A stretch of DNA of 64,000 nucleotides from Bacillota bacterium (lineage in GTDB: Bacteria > Bacillota_A > Clostridia > Lachnospirales > Lachnospiraceae): the NCBI GenBank assembly GCA_023443625.1, contig JAEZTQ010000005.1:124001-188000 (forward strand), read 5' to 3'. Positions 8,479 to 17,483 of this stretch are shown in pieces. The first letter of the stretch is position 1. The number at the start of each line of letters is the position of its first letter. The translations under genes were made by a program, and so were the position numbers. Below the pieces are notes generated by a model. The model searched no databases and had not been told where the DNA came from. It saw only the letters and a list, made by a program, of their open reading frames with translations.

Positions 8479-8501
8479 ATAAATCGAGTTTCCCGATTTA
8501 T
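8479..8501 (-). promoter_or_regulatory. Intercistronic stem-loop before the binding-protein gene
   Basis: An 8-bp inverted repeat (ATAAATCG ... CGATTTAT) with a 7-base loop lies in the 93-base gap between permease and binding-protein genes, upstream of GGGAGGATG. Hairpins here often tune the binding-protein to transporter ratio; inferred. Confidence 0.4.
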
Positions 8502-8539
8502 CCTCTATATAAACAGTTCTCCACTGTCTATACCATACA

Positions 8540-9601
8540 TTAATTACGACTTTTTTCTTTCATAAACGCTTTATTATTCTTGTTCATTTGTAATGTTTCA
8601 CAAAATGTTTTTCCTATGGATTTTATATTGGGTATTAACACTGCTATTATAAGGATGAAACCAATCATAATTTTTCTTGAGTTTGCATCCACACCCATTA
8701 AACCTAAGGTATAAGATAAGAAGGTCATAATAAGTGTAGCTATTACTGGTCCATAGACCTTACCCTTACCGCCATTGGTTGAAATACCACCCAATACACA
8801 AATCGCAATGGCATCTAACTCATAGCCAGTACCCATGGTAGAGCTGACGCCACCACCCATACGGCCTACAAAGAAAATGGAAGTAATACCCGCCATAACA
8901 CCCATAATGATAAATACGATCAGCTTCGTTCTTTCCACGTTAATGCCGGAATAAGTAGCGCAAGTAGGATTGTTACCGATGATATATAGCTTACGACCAA
9001 AGGTAGACTTATGGAGTATCAATAAGAAGATCATAGCCATTCCCAAGAAACAAATTAGGGACAGGGGAATACCCATAATATTGGTCCATGCAAGCTGTAC
9101 ATAAAACTGCGGGAAATTCTTTAATACATTTACATCAAGTATGATTTTAACAATACCGCGGAATAGCATGGAAGTTGAAATGGTTACAATAACGGCTGGC
9201 ATCTTTATATAAGCTACTAGAAACCCGTTGAATGCCCCACACAATCCTCCTACCAAAACACCAAATAAAACACAAAAGAGAGTAGGAAGTCCTGCGTCCA
9301 TAGACAACCCAGTTACCATGGATGCCATAATCATAATCGAAGCTACGGATACATCAATATCACCAAGCATCAATATAAAGATCATACCAAGGACCAAAGG
9401 AGATAAATCCATTCCTGATTGAATAATAGATTGTATGGTTCCTGGCGCTAAATAAAGATTACTCTTCGTCAGCATTAACACAACATTAATTAAAATAAGA
9501 ATGTATACCAGAATCATTTCCCATTGAAGTAGGAATTTTCTTATATCAAATTTATCTTTTACTGCTAAGTTATAAGCTGGGGCCTTTGTTTTGTCAGACA
9601 T
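8540..9601 (-). CDS. LsrD/RhaQ-type ABC permease, second subunit
   Basis: 353 residues with a 25-residue hydrophilic N-terminus and roughly nine hydrophobic segments. CUT2 permease features are MLGDIDVSVASIMIMASM in the first half, the TFGRKLYIIGNNPTCATYSGI coupling loop, and the AICVLGGISTNGGKGKVYGP segment. The ATG overlaps the previous permease stop by one base (TAATG), so the two are translationally coupled. With its partner it should form a heterodimeric channel, as in LsrC-LsrD. The C-terminal tail is lysine-rich. Confidence 0.9.
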   Translation of the reverse strand: MSDKTKAPAYNLAVKDKFDIRKFLLQWEMILVYILILINVVLMLTKSNLYLAPGTIQSIIQSGMDLSPLVLGMIFILMLGDIDVSVASIMIMASMVTGLSMDAGLPTLFCVLFGVLVGGLCGAFNGFLVAYIKMPAVIVTISTSMLFRGIVKIILDVNVLKNFPQFYVQLAWTNIMGIPLSLICFLGMAMIFLLILHKSTFGRKLYIIGNNPTCATYSGINVERTKLIVFIIMGVMAGITSIFFVGRMGGGVSSTMGTGYELDAIAICVLGGISTNGGKGKVYGPVIATLIMTFLSYTLGLMGVDANSRKIMIGFILIIAVLIPNIKSIGKTFCETLQMNKNNKAFMKEKSRN

Positions 9602-10605
9602 TAGATGTTCGCACCCCTTTCTTTTAATACACGTTTTTTGGCTGATAGAAGTGTAAATAGGTTAATTGCTACTGCTACAATAATAATTCCACCTTGTATG
9701 GCACTCTGCCATACACTTAATCCAGGAAGCAAACTAATGAAATAGGTAATAACACTCATCATTAATGCACCTATGACAACACCATCCATTCTACCCTTAC
9801 CACCGGTAATGCTTACACCACCAAGGATACAGATAGCAATTGCGATCATCTCATATCCTTCTCCCATGCCATAGTAAGCAATAGCGTAGTTCGCAGTATA
9901 CAACATACCTGCCAGACCTGCTAAAGCACCACAGAGGGTGAATGCTAATAAGGTTACTTTGGACTCATTAATACCTGCCACCTTTGCTGATGCCTTATTG
10001 GTACCAATGGCATAAATTCTTCTACCTGGAGAAGTAAATCCCAGAAAAATACCTGCAATAATAAAGATAAAGACTGTAATCCATAAGATGTTATATACTC
10101 CAAACACCTTTCCTGTAGCAAACTTTAGATACCCTTCTGTAAATTGATGAGGGAACCACCACTTACCACCGGAGGCCAGGAAAGCAAAACCTCGATAAAT
10201 ATACATGGTACCCAGGGTTGCAATCATAGGAACCATCTTAAGATATCCTACAATAAATCCATTAAAAGCACCGCAGAAAGCCCCCACCAAGATTGCAAGG
10301 ATAACCCATATAAAGGCTGGTAAATCCGTATACTTACTCATCAAAGAAGAGCAAATGACACCAGAAAGCCCTAGGGTTGAGGCAACGGATAGATCAATAC
10401 CTCCCGTTATGATTACCAAGCTCATACCAACCGCCAGTAACATATATACTGCATTGTTTTGTAACATGTTTATAATTGAGTTTACAGAATACATGGAGGG
10501 TGTAATAAATGCTGCAATGATTAGGAGTACTGCGAAGGCAATTACAAGACCCGTATTCCTACTATTTAATAAATTTTTACTAATTGATTTGTTCTGGTTT
10601 TTCAC
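9601..10605 (-). CDS. LsrC/RhaP-type ABC permease, first subunit
   Basis: 334 residues, polytopic membrane protein of the CUT2 permease family. Landmarks are ITGGIDLSVASTLGLSG, SPGRRIYAIGTNKASAKVAGI (ATPase coupling loop) and AICILGGVSITGGKGRMDG. It overlaps the ATPase gene upstream by four bases (ATGA type) and the next permease by one base. That tight coupling marks ATPase-permease-permease as one translational unit. It forms half of the predicted heterodimeric channel. Specificity rests mainly with the binding protein. Confidence 0.9.
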   Translation of the reverse strand: MKNQNKSISKNLLNSRNTGLVIAFAVLLIIAAFITPSMYSVNSIINMLQNNAVYMLLAVGMSLVIITGGIDLSVASTLGLSGVICSSLMSKYTDLPAFIWVILAILVGAFCGAFNGFIVGYLKMVPMIATLGTMYIYRGFAFLASGGKWWFPHQFTEGYLKFATGKVFGVYNILWITVFIFIIAGIFLGFTSPGRRIYAIGTNKASAKVAGINESKVTLLAFTLCGALAGLAGMLYTANYAIAYYGMGEGYEMIAIAICILGGVSITGGKGRMDGVVIGALMMSVITYFISLLPGLSVWQSAIQGGIIIVAVAINLFTLLSAKKRVLKERGANI

Positions 10606-12110
10606 AGCTTATTCCCCCCTTCTTTTTGATCTAAAGATGCTTCTAATATTTTCTCCTGGGTAGCACCCTCAATCGGGAAGCTTCCTGTCACACGGCCAGA
10701 CTTCATAACCACTATACTATCTGCCATACCTAACACCTCTGGCATCTCTGAGGAAACCATAATAATGGCATAACCCTTACAGGCTAGTTCATTCATAATT
10801 TCATATATGGAATACTTGGCACCTACGTCGATACCTTTGGTTGGCTCATCCATAATAAGAACTTTAAGGTCACAGGTTAATAATTTGGCAAATACTACTT
10901 TTTGCTGATTACCTCCGGATAAAGAGGATGGGGGAGCACTAATGTCCTTGGCCTTTAAGTTGATTTTCTGGCATAGGGCTATGGCATTCTCTATCTCATC
11001 TTCTTCCTTTATTAAGGTCATCTTCTGGAACTTCTTCATGGATGCTGATGAAACATTCTTAAAGATAGGAAGTTCATTGATTAGTCCCTGTATCTGACGA
11101 TCTTCTGGCAAGAGTCCGATACCGTATTTTAAAGCATCGATTGGACTATTGATATCTACTGTTTCCTTGTTCAATTGGATTGTTCCACCATCTATGTTCA
11201 TAATTCCAAACAGGCTTTGACATACCTCTGTTCTACCTGCACCTACCAATCCCGTCAAAGCAAGAATTTCACCTTTTCTTACTTTAAAGGATACATCTTT
11301 AAAGTAGCCTTCTTTGGATATATTATTAACTTCAAGAACTACCTCTCCCATTTTTGCAGTTTTTGGCGGGTACATTTTATCTAATTCTCTATTTACCATT
11401 TCTGTGATTAACTGTTGATTTGATATTTCATCTACATTCCAGGATCCTATGTATTGGGAGTCTCTAAAAACTGTTACTCTAGTAGCAAGACGATACATAT
11501 CTTCAAATTTGTGTGTTATAAAGATAATGGATACACCTTTATCCCTTAACCTTTCTGTGATGAGATATAATTCCTCGCATTCTTTCTTACTTAATGACGC
11601 TGTAGGTTCATCCATGATTAAAATCCTTGCATCTCTGGATAAAGCTTTTGCAATCTCAACTAACTGCTGCTGGGCAACACTTAAGCTCCCCATAGGCTTT
11701 AAAACATCAATCTCTGTGCTTAAGGGTTCAATTAACTCTTTCGCCTTTTGGTTCATTTGCTTCCAGTTATATAACCCAAGTTTATTCTTAATCTCCTGAC
11801 CCATAAAAATATTTTCAGTTACGGTCAAATCAGGAAATGCCGTAACATGCTGATAGATAGCGTCTATTCCAAGCTTAGCTGAATCTGATGTGGAACGCAG
11901 TACTACCTTCTCTCCTTCTAAGAGCATCACTCCACTATCTGGCTGATGTACACCAGTTATTACTTTAATGAAAGTTGATTTTCCCGCTCCATTTTCTCCC
12001 ATGAGAGCATGTATCTCGCCCCTTTTTAACTGAAAATTGACACCGTTCAGTGCAGTAACGCCACCAAAGGTTTTTACTACCTCTTTCAGTTCCAAGACAT
12101 AATTACTCAT
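10602..12110 (-). CDS. LsrA/RhaT-type duplicated ABC ATPase
   Basis: 502 residues, two fused nucleotide-binding domains. The first has Walker A GENGAGKST (about residue 37), a degenerate signature (SVAQQQLVEIAKAL) and Walker B ILIMDEPT. The second has signature SGGNQQK and Walker B VLIMDEPTKGIDVG. That is the usual asymmetry of sugar CUT2 ATPases. It is first in the importer operon (ATPase, permease, permease, binding protein) and starts about 200 bases downstream of a terminator that ends the sensor operon. It therefore probably has its own promoter, controlled by the neighbouring YesN-type regulator. I did not find a convincing -35/-10 pair in that gap. Confidence 0.92.
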   Translation of the reverse strand: MSNYVLELKEVVKTFGGVTALNGVNFQLKRGEIHALMGENGAGKSTFIKVITGVHQPDSGVMLLEGEKVVLRSTSDSAKLGIDAIYQHVTAFPDLTVTENIFMGQEIKNKLGLYNWKQMNQKAKELIEPLSTEIDVLKPMGSLSVAQQQLVEIAKALSRDARILIMDEPTASLSKKECEELYLITERLRDKGVSIIFITHKFEDMYRLATRVTVFRDSQYIGSWNVDEISNQQLITEMVNRELDKMYPPKTAKMGEVVLEVNNISKEGYFKDVSFKVRKGEILALTGLVGAGRTEVCQSLFGIMNIDGGTIQLNKETVDINSPIDALKYGIGLLPEDRQIQGLINELPIFKNVSSASMKKFQKMTLIKEEDEIENAIALCQKINLKAKDISAPPSSLSGGNQQKVVFAKLLTCDLKVLIMDEPTKGIDVGAKYSIYEIMNELACKGYAIIMVSSEMPEVLGMADSIVVMKSGRVTGSFPIEGATQEKILEASLDQKEGGNKL

Positions 12111-12309
12111 CTTGTTTTTCTCCTTTCCATCCTGCCGTTTATCTATTGCAAGTTTTTCACTTGTTATTCTAATTACATATGTCCTTGCGGCCTTCCTATC
12201 TTTAAATTAATCATACTAGATATGAGTATAATTCCAATGGTAATATTTTTTGATATAAGGTAAATTTATTTTCAGGCAAAATCTTACAATAAGTGTAAGG
12301 AACCGATAT

Positions 12310-12365
12310 TTTAAAGAAAGAAAAGGCATATTCAAGCAATCCATTAAGGATAACTTAAATATGCC
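12310..12365 (-). terminator. Rho-independent terminator of the regulator-kinase-binding protein operon
   Basis: On the minus strand GGCATATTTAAG pairs with CTTGAATATGCC (12 bp including one G-U) and is followed by TTTTCTTTCTTTAAA. It separates the sensor operon from the importer operon. The remaining gap (12111-12309) has a small palindrome, CTTACA ... TGTAAG (12283-12299), that could be a regulator site. Confidence 0.8.
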
Positions 12366-12424
12366 AGGTATAACAAACAGGATAGTTTTTTACCTTGACC
12401 CTCATAGCCAAGGGTTTCAAATAA

Positions 12425-13459
12425 TTAAAATAGCTCCTTCCAATCTTTGATATTATTCTGATCAAATTTTAATGGGGGTGCAACGATGACTTCAGTGCCA
12501 CCATCATCACTAGACGTAATTCTATAGCTTCCTAACTTACCTGCACTAAAGTCTTCTCCCGCTGCCCCCCTTATACTTCCTTCCACCAGCGCAAGAGATA
12601 CATAAGCAGAGAGTCTTCCCATGTCTATGGGGTTCCACAGATACATATAAGGACAAACAGGATTATCGTCCTCGATATAAGGTGCCATTTTTGAAGGCAG
12701 TCCAAGCCCAGTTACCTTTACCTTGGTTAAGTCCCCCAATTCCTTCAGAGTTTTGGCTACTGCTTCAATACCTACAGCTGTAGGCGCACAAATCACTTTT
12801 AAATCTGGATATTCCTCTAGTAATTGATCTGTTTTATCCATGGAAGTTTCATAATCATCTTTTCCATACACAATATTTACTAAGGTTAATTTAGAATACT
12901 TAGGCTCCTCCATAGCAAGCTGCATCGTAGTAATCCAAGAATTCTGATTCGTTGCCTGACTGGTTGTAGACAAAATTGCCCACTGCCCTTCTCCACCGGT
13001 TATATCGTATACAGCATCCATAAGTGCTTGTCCAATTTTTGCAGTGCTTGCTTGATTTACAAAGGTCATACGACTGGCCGCATTGGTATTGGAATCTAAT
13101 GTGGATACTTTAATTCCCTCCTCCATCGCCTCCATTAATGCAGATTGAAGGGCATCCGTATCATTGGCAGCAATTGAAATAGAGTCAACTCGCTGTGAAA
13201 TCAAGGAACGTATAAGAAAAATTTGCTCTTCAGCAGAAGCCTCCTCAGGACTTACGATGATACAGTTCCCTCCCTCCTGGGTTATAATCTCCTGAAAGCC
13301 TTGGGCTGCTAAATCATTATAAGGGTTTCCCTGGGATTTTGTGATAAGGGCAAAGGTCTTTTTATCTGCCCTATTCTCTTCGGGAATTTGAGTCATTTCA
13401 CATCCGGTTAATATGGTGGAACTTATAAGTACAACAAATAAAATCCAAATATATTTCAT
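12425..13459 (-). CDS. Second LsrB/RhaS-type binding lipoprotein, probably the sensor kinase's ligand-binding partner
   Basis: 344 residues, lipobox LTGC after a short hydrophobic signal. It is a divergent paralogue of the 7274-8446 protein: both have a KSxGNxxxDL start, VNQA, QNSWI and GLGLPS, and here CPYMYLWNPIDMG. It sits directly after the kinase gene and is cut off from the importer genes by a strong terminator. It is thus co-transcribed with the two-component system rather than with the transporter. By analogy with XylFII-LytS-YesN of clostridia, it probably binds the sugar outside and signals to the kinase. It could also feed the importer as an alternative binding protein. Confidence 0.85.
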   Translation of the reverse strand: MKYIWILFVVLISSTILTGCEMTQIPEENRADKKTFALITKSQGNPYNDLAAQGFQEIITQEGGNCIIVSPEEASAEEQIFLIRSLISQRVDSISIAANDTDALQSALMEAMEEGIKVSTLDSNTNAASRMTFVNQASTAKIGQALMDAVYDITGGEGQWAILSTTSQATNQNSWITTMQLAMEEPKYSKLTLVNIVYGKDDYETSMDKTDQLLEEYPDLKVICAPTAVGIEAVAKTLKELGDLTKVKVTGLGLPSKMAPYIEDDNPVCPYMYLWNPIDMGRLSAYVSLALVEGSIRGAAGEDFSAGKLGSYRITSSDDGGTEVIVAPPLKFDQNNIKDWKELF

Positions 13460-13523
13460 CTATATATTGCCTCCTCCATGACTAAACCAAGCTGTTTTCA
13501 GTATTCTCCTATGGTAAATTCTT

Positions 13524-15356
13524 TTAGGATTGATTCTCCTGTAGCTTAGCCGGTATCCTAATCTCCACTTCCGTTCCTTTTCCTGGGCTACTGCGAAAGG
13601 TAAGTCCGTATTCTTCTCCAAAGAGTAATTTTAACCTGCTATTGGTATTATCTATTCCAATATTAGTTCCCGTTTTCTTTTTATTCTTTCCTGTAAGAAT
13701 GCCCTGTACTTCCTCTTCTTCCATACCAATTCCATCATCGGACACCACCAGAACAATATCCCTATCTTCTCTCCAACCCATGATAATAATAGTACCCGTT
13801 TTACTGTCCTTCTCCATTATTCCATGGAGTATACTATTTTCAACAATAGGCTGTAGTGTCAACTTCGGCATCTGATAATCCATTAATTCATCGGACACAT
13901 CCACGAGAAAATCAATTCGATTCTCATAACGCATATTCTGTAACTTACAATATAAGGTCAGATGTTCCAACTCCAATCCTATGGTAGCGTCAGCATTTCT
14001 TTTACTTAGGGTTAATTTATAAAACTTAGCTAAGGATTGAACGGCAGTTGTTACCTCCTCCTGCTTCCCCGTTAGAGACAGCCAGTTAATCATATCCAAA
14101 CTATTGTACAAAAAATGGGGATTGATTTGGGATTGTAAGGCCTTAAATTCTGAGATACGTAGCTCTTCCGCAGATTTCTCTTGCTCCTTGAGCAAATTGT
14201 TTATTTCATCGGACATATAATTATAGGTATCTATCAAAGAACCTATTTCATCCTTTGACACATCTTTGATCTCTATGGGCACAGGAACACCATATTTCAC
14301 GGATTTCATCTGTTCGATAACTGTCCTCACCCTTACAACAATAGAATTGGATATAAGCATAGATATGGCAAGGGCAACCAAAGAAAACAAAATATAAAAT
14401 CCAAAGAACATATATACGATTAGTTTACCCTTATCCATCAAATCCGCCATGGGTAAAATAGACACCAACCGCCAATTGGTATTGATTACATTATAATAAC
14501 CTACATAATAACTCTCACCCAAAAATGTCTTAGTAGCATATTTTTTTTCACTTCCTATGATTGTCTTTATATCATCATTGGTCATTAAATAAGCCCCAGA
14601 CAGTGTTCTATCAGAGGAGGCAACCATAGCATCCCGTTCATTGATAATATAGGATGCTCCTTTGGAAATACTAATGTTCTGCTTTAAAATATCATCGAAT
14701 TTTTCCTGGTTGAAATAGACTGCGATATAGGCTGCCTCTTCCATCTCTGCTGTCTGAAAATTCATCCTAAAAATATACGCCATATCACCCAATTCTCGAG
14801 TTTCCCTTGGTGATAAATATAGGGAAGGACTGTATAATGTGGTTATATTCTTGGAATTGAAAATACCGTACCAATAGGTACCATATACCTTGGATAAGGG
14901 TTGTACCACTGAAATATTCTCTTCTCTTCCTATCCGCAATATTTCCTCAAAGCTTTCATCCACATAGATTCTAATGGCAGTAATGAGAGATTGGTCCTCT
15001 AATGATTTCACATATTGTTCGAATTCCTTCATTCTATCCTGTGCAACAATATAGTCTCCGGCTTCATCCTTACCAATCTCTGACATATGTTGAATGATTC
15101 TATTCTCTGTCATCACGTGGGAAACATTGGTAATCTGTGTCAGTGTAGCTTCTATGGTACTGGTGGTTTGCTCCGCTAACGCTTGTTCTGAAAGGATGGC
15201 ATCTGTAACTATGATATCATATAGCTTACCATATAAGGTAAAGGTCAGAACTAGGGTGGGTATAATAATTAAGGTCATATGAGATATTAAAAGCTTCGTT
15301 CGTAGTTTTAGATTAAACCGATAGGATTTCCTGATCCGTTCCATAGTTTTTATCAT
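13524..15356 (-). CDS. YesM/LytS-type sensor histidine kinase
   Basis: 610 residues. A membrane segment (about 21-42), a large extracellular Cache-like region (about 43-305), a second membrane segment (about 311-336) and a HAMP domain (about 337-390) lead to a His_kinase domain. That domain has the phospho-accepting His at about residue 414 in QSQINPHFLYNSLDMIN. The ATPase domain follows (N box LQPIVENSILHG at about 501-512, then DDGIGM). The pairing PHFLYN plus HAMP defines the YesM class, which senses extracellular sugars in Firmicutes. The start overlaps the regulator stop by four bases. The binding-protein gene follows after 64 bases. It should phosphorylate the adjacent YesN-type regulator. 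Confidence 0.93.
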   Translation of the reverse strand: MIKTMERIRKSYRFNLKLRTKLLISHMTLIIIPTLVLTFTLYGKLYDIIVTDAILSEQALAEQTTSTIEATLTQITNVSHVMTENRIIQHMSEIGKDEAGDYIVAQDRMKEFEQYVKSLEDQSLITAIRIYVDESFEEILRIGREENISVVQPLSKVYGTYWYGIFNSKNITTLYSPSLYLSPRETRELGDMAYIFRMNFQTAEMEEAAYIAVYFNQEKFDDILKQNISISKGASYIINERDAMVASSDRTLSGAYLMTNDDIKTIIGSEKKYATKTFLGESYYVGYYNVINTNWRLVSILPMADLMDKGKLIVYMFFGFYILFSLVALAISMLISNSIVVRVRTVIEQMKSVKYGVPVPIEIKDVSKDEIGSLIDTYNYMSDEINNLLKEQEKSAEELRISEFKALQSQINPHFLYNSLDMINWLSLTGKQEEVTTAVQSLAKFYKLTLSKRNADATIGLELEHLTLYCKLQNMRYENRIDFLVDVSDELMDYQMPKLTLQPIVENSILHGIMEKDSKTGTIIIMGWREDRDIVLVVSDDGIGMEEEEVQGILTGKNKKKTGTNIGIDNTNSRLKLLFGEEYGLTFRSSPGKGTEVEIRIPAKLQENQS

Positions 15357-16900
15357 GCCATTATCTTCTCCCTATATTCTGAAGGTGACAATCCAACACT
15401 CTTTTTAAAACTTTTAGTAAAATAATTACCATCCGTATACCCTACTTTAGAAGATATTTCATTGATCTTATTTCTAGGATCTCCTAGAAGATGTTTTGCT
15501 CTTTCAATACGATAGTCCGTTAGATATTGATTTAAGGTATATCCTGTTTCATTTTTAAATACAGTACATCCATAGGCAGTGGAAAGCTGCACATGTTCAC
15601 TAATATCTTTTACTGATAAATAATCCTTCGAATAATTTTTATGTATAAAATCCTTCATCATAAAAATAATCGGGTTTTCTTGCTTTCGGTTATTTACAGC
15701 AAAAATTAATGCCTCTAACTTATCCAATAATAAACCATGGAGCTCATCTAGAATCTGGCATTCGAAAATAAGATCCCATATGGTAGATGCATCCTCTTTC
15801 TGGGTTATCATTAATGTCACATAAAGATTTTCAATACTAATAAATAATTTAAAATAAAGATCCTTAACTCTACTGGGTAGAAGGGTGTTTCCATTTTTTA
15901 GACTTTCATAAATCTCCTCAGCCATACTCTTAGCTCTATGAAATTCCTGTTGGGATACCGCCAGAACAAATGCCTTTGATGGCTCTTCTATCTCCATAAT
16001 ATTATGCTCTAGGATAGTCTTTTTTGAAATAATACTGTTATAGGAAGAGAAAAAACTCCCCTGCATAAGCAACACAGCACTATTATAGGATTCATAGACC
16101 AGTTCTGTTTTATTTACCATAGGACCAATAGCGATAAAAAAGAAACATATTTTCTCAAGACATTCTTTCATAAAACGAACATAATCAGCGATAGCAGAAT
16201 CACCAATTTTTCCACTAGAGTAAAGATGTAATACGATAAAGTTTTCATTTTTCACATTATAAAGTAAAGATAACTTTTTCCCTTGTGCCACCTTCGTCCA
16301 CTTGTCAAAAAGATCATCCATTACCTCCTGGCCAATTAAAGTTACTGGTTGTTTTAATTTCACAAGAAGGGTCAGAAAATGAATACCTGACTCAAGATCG
16401 ATTTGCAATTCACGAATTAACTCCTGATAATCTTTATCCTCTTGATTTATGGGACGAGTTAACATATGTGCCAGCTGGCTACTTTTCGTAAGATAATGTA
16501 TTGTTTTTGTATATTTATTCTGCTCCAAAAGATTACGAGTTTTAATTGCTTCCTCAATTGCACTCACAACCTCCTGGTGATTAATGGGCTTTTCCACATA
16601 GCTGGTTGCCTTTAGTTTTATAGCAGCTTTCAAATATTCTTTATCAGAATAACCACTCATAAAGATAATACTTGTATTGGGTAGTAATTCACGTAGCTTT
16701 TCTGCTAATCTAACTCCATCCATTCTAGGCATGCGAATATCTGTTAAGACAATATCCGGTTTATGTCTGATTGCCAGCTCCAAAGCTCGTTGTCCATCAT
16801 CTGCTTCAAGTATTTCATTAATCTGTAAGGATTCCCAGTCAATATTCATTTGTAATCCCTGCCTGGTTAATATCTCATCGTCAGCAATTAAAATCTTCAT
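15353..16900 (-). CDS. YesN-type response regulator with AraC DNA-binding domain
   Basis: 515 residues. The N-terminal receiver (about 1-120) carries the acidic pair DD (7-8), phospho-acceptor Asp54 in VLTDIRMPRMDG and the conserved Lys in SYVEKPI. A long middle region (about 130-405) has no domain I recognise. The C-terminus (about 410-515) is a double helix-turn-helix of the AraC family (LSVKDISEHVQLS ... NEISSKVGYTDGNYFTKSFKK ... GLSPSEYR). It is first in the operon and overlaps the kinase gene by four bases (ATGA). It most likely activates the LsrB/RhaS-type importer operon downstream. AGGAG lies at a normal distance before the ATG. Confidence 0.94.
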   Translation of the reverse strand: MKILIADDEILTRQGLQMNIDWESLQINEILEADDGQRALELAIRHKPDIVLTDIRMPRMDGVRLAEKLRELLPNTSIIFMSGYSDKEYLKAAIKLKATSYVEKPINHQEVVSAIEEAIKTRNLLEQNKYTKTIHYLTKSSQLAHMLTRPINQEDKDYQELIRELQIDLESGIHFLTLLVKLKQPVTLIGQEVMDDLFDKWTKVAQGKKLSLLYNVKNENFIVLHLYSSGKIGDSAIADYVRFMKECLEKICFFFIAIGPMVNKTELVYESYNSAVLLMQGSFFSSYNSIISKKTILEHNIMEIEEPSKAFVLAVSQQEFHRAKSMAEEIYESLKNGNTLLPSRVKDLYFKLFISIENLYVTLMITQKEDASTIWDLIFECQILDELHGLLLDKLEALIFAVNNRKQENPIIFMMKDFIHKNYSKDYLSVKDISEHVQLSTAYGCTVFKNETGYTLNQYLTDYRIERAKHLLGDPRNKINEISSKVGYTDGNYFTKSFKKSVGLSPSEYREKIMA

Positions 16901-16957
16901 CTTTCTCCTCCAAGTAATACCTACATTATATGCACTAGAGAAATATACTATAGAAAT

Positions 16958-16966
16958 ATTATATCA
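16958..16966 (-). promoter_or_regulatory. Possible extended -10 promoter of the YesN-YesM operon
   Basis: The minus strand reads TGATATAAT, a perfect TATAAT with the TG extension, about 55 bases upstream of the regulator ATG. No good -35 is visible, which is tolerable for an extended -10. Confidence 0.4.
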
Positions 16967-17030
16967 CATAGGACCAACCTATTCCTACTATAGATTTTAT
17001 CATAAGGATGAGCTATTGTAATCCTAAGTA

Positions 17031-17327
17031 TTATTTTCTATTTATGTAATCCCCTTCCACTTCTTCCTTCCACCTTTTATTAACTTTTCCTTCAGAACGG
17101 CAATAGGAAATAGCCATGTTCATCGCTTGATAATTTAACTCTGTTCCTCTGGAATCAGCTACATAGTTAGAAGCATAATCCTTATCAATCCCAAACTGTT
17201 TTGCGGTAGTAATTGCATCAATATTAGCACCCAGAAAGATAAACTCCCAATCATACCGTTCTTTCTGACGTTTAATCATTCTTCTTATTGTATCGAAGTT
17301 ATATTCTGCCGCGAGATGCGCATCCAT
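17031..17327 (-). pseudogene. 5'-truncated von Willebrand A-like protein remnant
   Basis: The frame encodes about 98 residues, including AAEYNFDTIRRMIKRQ and WEFIFLGANIDAITTAKQFG. These resemble the C-terminal half of small bacterial VWA-domain proteins, where they follow an ITDGxEN segment. The N-terminal half, with the DxSxS metal site, is absent. Upstream the frame hits TAA at 17342-17340, at the edge of a 14-bp palindrome, and the local ATG has no convincing ribosome site. I read it as a decayed fragment left by a deletion or recombination event. It could instead be a short functional gene, but no complete domain would remain. The family assignment is from memory of motifs. Confidence 0.55.
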
Positions 17328-17336
17328 AGGGTCGCG

Positions 17337-17375
17337 TTTTTATTCAATAGGACGTAATTTTCTATTGAATAAAAA
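17337..17375. repeat. 14-bp perfect inverted repeat next to the VWA remnant
   Basis: TTTTTATTCAATAG at 17337-17350 and CTATTGAATAAAAA at 17362-17375, with an 11-base loop. It sits exactly where the VWA frame is broken and partly overlaps the T run of the spoIVA terminator. It may be a secondary terminator or the footprint of a past rearrangement. Confidence 0.7.
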
Positions 17376-17417
17376 AAGAGCTGCCACAATACGATTTTTG
17401 TACGTGATGTGGTCAGC
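17371..17417 (-). terminator. Rho-independent terminator of spoIVA
   Basis: On the minus strand GCTGACCACA pairs with TGTGGCAGC (one-base bulge) and is followed by TCTTTTTTT. It lies 67 bases after the spoIVA stop. Confidence 0.8.
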
Positions 17418-17483
17418 ACTTTGTAACATATGAAATAATTTATTAAGCACATTATACCCTGCCAAACTGAGTGCCTGGACGAA

